DNA of 64,000 bases from JALYNX01 sp963724825 (GTDB lineage: Bacteria > Actinomycetota > Acidimicrobiia > Spongiisociales > ZC4RG35): the NCBI GenBank assembly GCA_963724825.1, contig CAVRWT010000001.1, forward strand, positions 129,289 to 193,288, read 5' to 3'. The position numbers and the translations under genes are program-made. Shown one piece after another: positions 62,634 to 64,000 of this stretch. The notes below the pieces were generated by a model. That model was not told the origin of the DNA. It searched no databases and was given only the letters and a program-made list of their open reading frames with translations. How positions within the stretch are numbered: position 1 is the first letter of the stretch; every line of letters begins with the position of its first letter.

Positions 62634-64000
62634 AGCCCATCCTGACCGCAGAGGAGTACCGGCGGGTCGATCAGGCCTACACGGGTGATCTCGATGCCGC
62701 CATGGATCAGGCCGGTCTGGCTGTTGCCCTTGCCGGGGTGCGACACGGAGCCGGTTACGGCAAACAGGTCGTGGTCCTGGCCGGGCCCGGGAACAACGGT
62801 GGCGACGGCTACGTCGCGGCGCGCTACCTAACGCGGCGAGGAGCAGCGGTCGAGGTTCAGGCGCTGGGCGAGCCGAAGACCCCGGAGGCGATGCGTGCTG
62901 CCCGGCTTGCAAGGTCGGCCGGGGTGAGGGTTGTCGAGATGGGCCCTCCGATATCTGCAGATCTCGTGATCGACGCGGTCTTCGGGGGCGGTGGTCGAAG
63001 CCATCTTCCCCCCGTTGTGGAGGAGTGGACAAAGACCAAAGCACCGGTCGTGGCAGTCGACTTTCCGACCGGCCTCGACCCGGACACCGGCGAAGTCAAA
63101 GGAGCGGTGTTCGTGGCGGTCGAGACCGTGACCTTCCAGTACCTGAAAACACGGTCACGTCAAGGATGACGGTCCCGATGTTTGCGGTTTGGTCACCGTT
63201 GTCGACCTTGGGATCGAGGGCGGGGAGGCTTCGATGTGGCTCGCCGGCGAGGAGGATGCACCCCGCCCGCCGCGTGAGCGCCGCAGTCACAAGTGGACAG
63301 CCGGTGCGGTGCTGGTCCTGGGTGGATCGACAGGGATGATCGGTGCCGCGGTGTTTGCCGGTCGGAGTGCCCTTCATTTCGGCGCCGGCTCGGTGGTGGT
63401 TGGCTCTCCCCACCCCGAGGCAATCGCCGGGGTTGCCCCTGAGTTGCTGACCAGGCCGATCAACGACGTCGAGGATCAGTTGGACCGCTTCGACGTGGTG
63501 GTGGCCGGGCCTGGGCTGGCCGTATCCGACTACCCGGGGGTGCTGCCCCTCCTCGCCAAGGCGGGCAAGGTCTTGCTGGACGCCGGTGGGCTCACCCCTG
63601 AGCTGCTCGACGCCGCCTTGGATGGTGGCGGTGAGGTCGCGGTCACCCCTCATCGCGGCGAGTTCAAGAGGATCGCCGGCGTTGGCGGCGGTGAGTACAC
63701 GGTTCGCGCCCTGGCCCAGCAGAAGGGGATAACTGTCCTTCTCAAGGGGAATCCGACCCTGGTTTGTGATGGCGGCGCGCCGATCGTGGTGCGCAGCGGC
63801 GGGCCTGAACTGGCCACCATCGGGAGCGGGGACGTTCTCGCCGGGATGGCCGGGGCGCTCTGGGCTCGTGGCTTGGATGTTCGAACCGCTCTGGTGTCCG
63901 CCGCCTACTGGCACGGTGTAGCCGGAGCCGACCTGGCGATCGACGGGACTGTGACCGCCGACCGTCTCAGCACCCACGTTGGGAAGTATGCCTTCCCCGA
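62630..64000 (+). CDS. NAD(P)HX epimerase/dehydratase fusion, NnrE-NnrD (one frame break, cut by window edge)
   Basis: Bifunctional metabolite-repair enzyme that re-forms NAD(P)H from its hydrate. The N-terminal NnrE part has GPGNNGGDGYVAARYL and DFPTGLDPDTGEVKGA. The C-terminal NnrD part has VLVLGGSTGMIGAAVFAGRS, TPHRGEFKRI and the kinase-like TIGSGDVLAGM. The frame breaks at an AAAA run near 63150: dropping one A gives TFQYLKHGHVKDDGPDVCG, the usual linker, and the next frame is open to the window end. Start is GTG; the C-terminus lies beyond 64000. Confidence 0.93.

Overview
This 64 kb window is a GC-rich bacterial chromosome segment. The order rpoB-rpoC-rpsL-rpsG-fusA-tuf-S10/spc/alpha operons-truA-rplM-rpsI-glmM-glmS-acpS...nnrED, the zinc-ribbon S14, the type I pantothenate kinase and frequent GTG/TTG starts point to Actinomycetota, probably a deep lineage such as Acidimicrobiia. 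The lineage call is inference from gene order and protein features, not a database match.

Layout. 0-5.7 kb: a leftward run of lysA, a YibE/F-like membrane protein, a retropepsin-like protease and rimK (cut by the window edge), then two small rightward genes and a leftward VanW-family gene. 5.7-13.4 kb: rpoB and rpoC with their own promoter and a strong terminator; rplK/A/J/L are not upstream. 13.5-34.4 kb: a Thr-rich membrane protein, then about 30 translation genes together with secY, adk, map and rpoA, mostly overlapping or a few bases apart. infA is absent between map and rpmJ. 34.6-39.7 kb: small membrane proteins, coaA, a Yip1-like protein, truA and ilvA. 39.7-45.9 kb: rplM-rpsI-glmM, a clear glmS ribozyme, glmS, a divergent yceI/marR pair with two operators, and acpS. 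45.9-62.6 kb: a polysaccharide island with four glycosyltransferases, an initiating sugar-phosphate transferase, a FlaA1/PglF-type dehydratase, a DegT aminotransferase, an N-formyltransferase, a Wzz-like fusion and a deacetylase. Together these suggest a surface glycan containing an N-formylated amino sugar. The window ends in an NnrE-NnrD fusion.

Signals beyond ordinary genes: (1) four copies of an approximately 110-135 nt element that folds into a two-part stem with compensatory changes and a conserved 9-nt bulge. Each copy lies just downstream of a stop codon and in the sense orientation (after rpoB, secY, rplQ and yceI). I do not recognise it. (2) Intergenic 7-bp-period tandem repeats, some arranged as large hairpins. 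(3) A glmS ribozyme between glmM and glmS. (4) A Wzz/degenerate-kinase protein whose C-terminus resembles the C-terminal part of PglX-type (BREX) methyltransferases. (5) A tuf gene with codon usage unlike its neighbours.

Caution: single-base frame breaks interrupt rpoC, secY (twice), coaA, the formyltransferase gene (twice), nnrED and the 13.5 kb gene, and probably yceI. Several are essential genes and several breaks lie in homopolymers, so residual sequencing errors are the likeliest cause. Boundaries of these genes are given as if the break were corrected.
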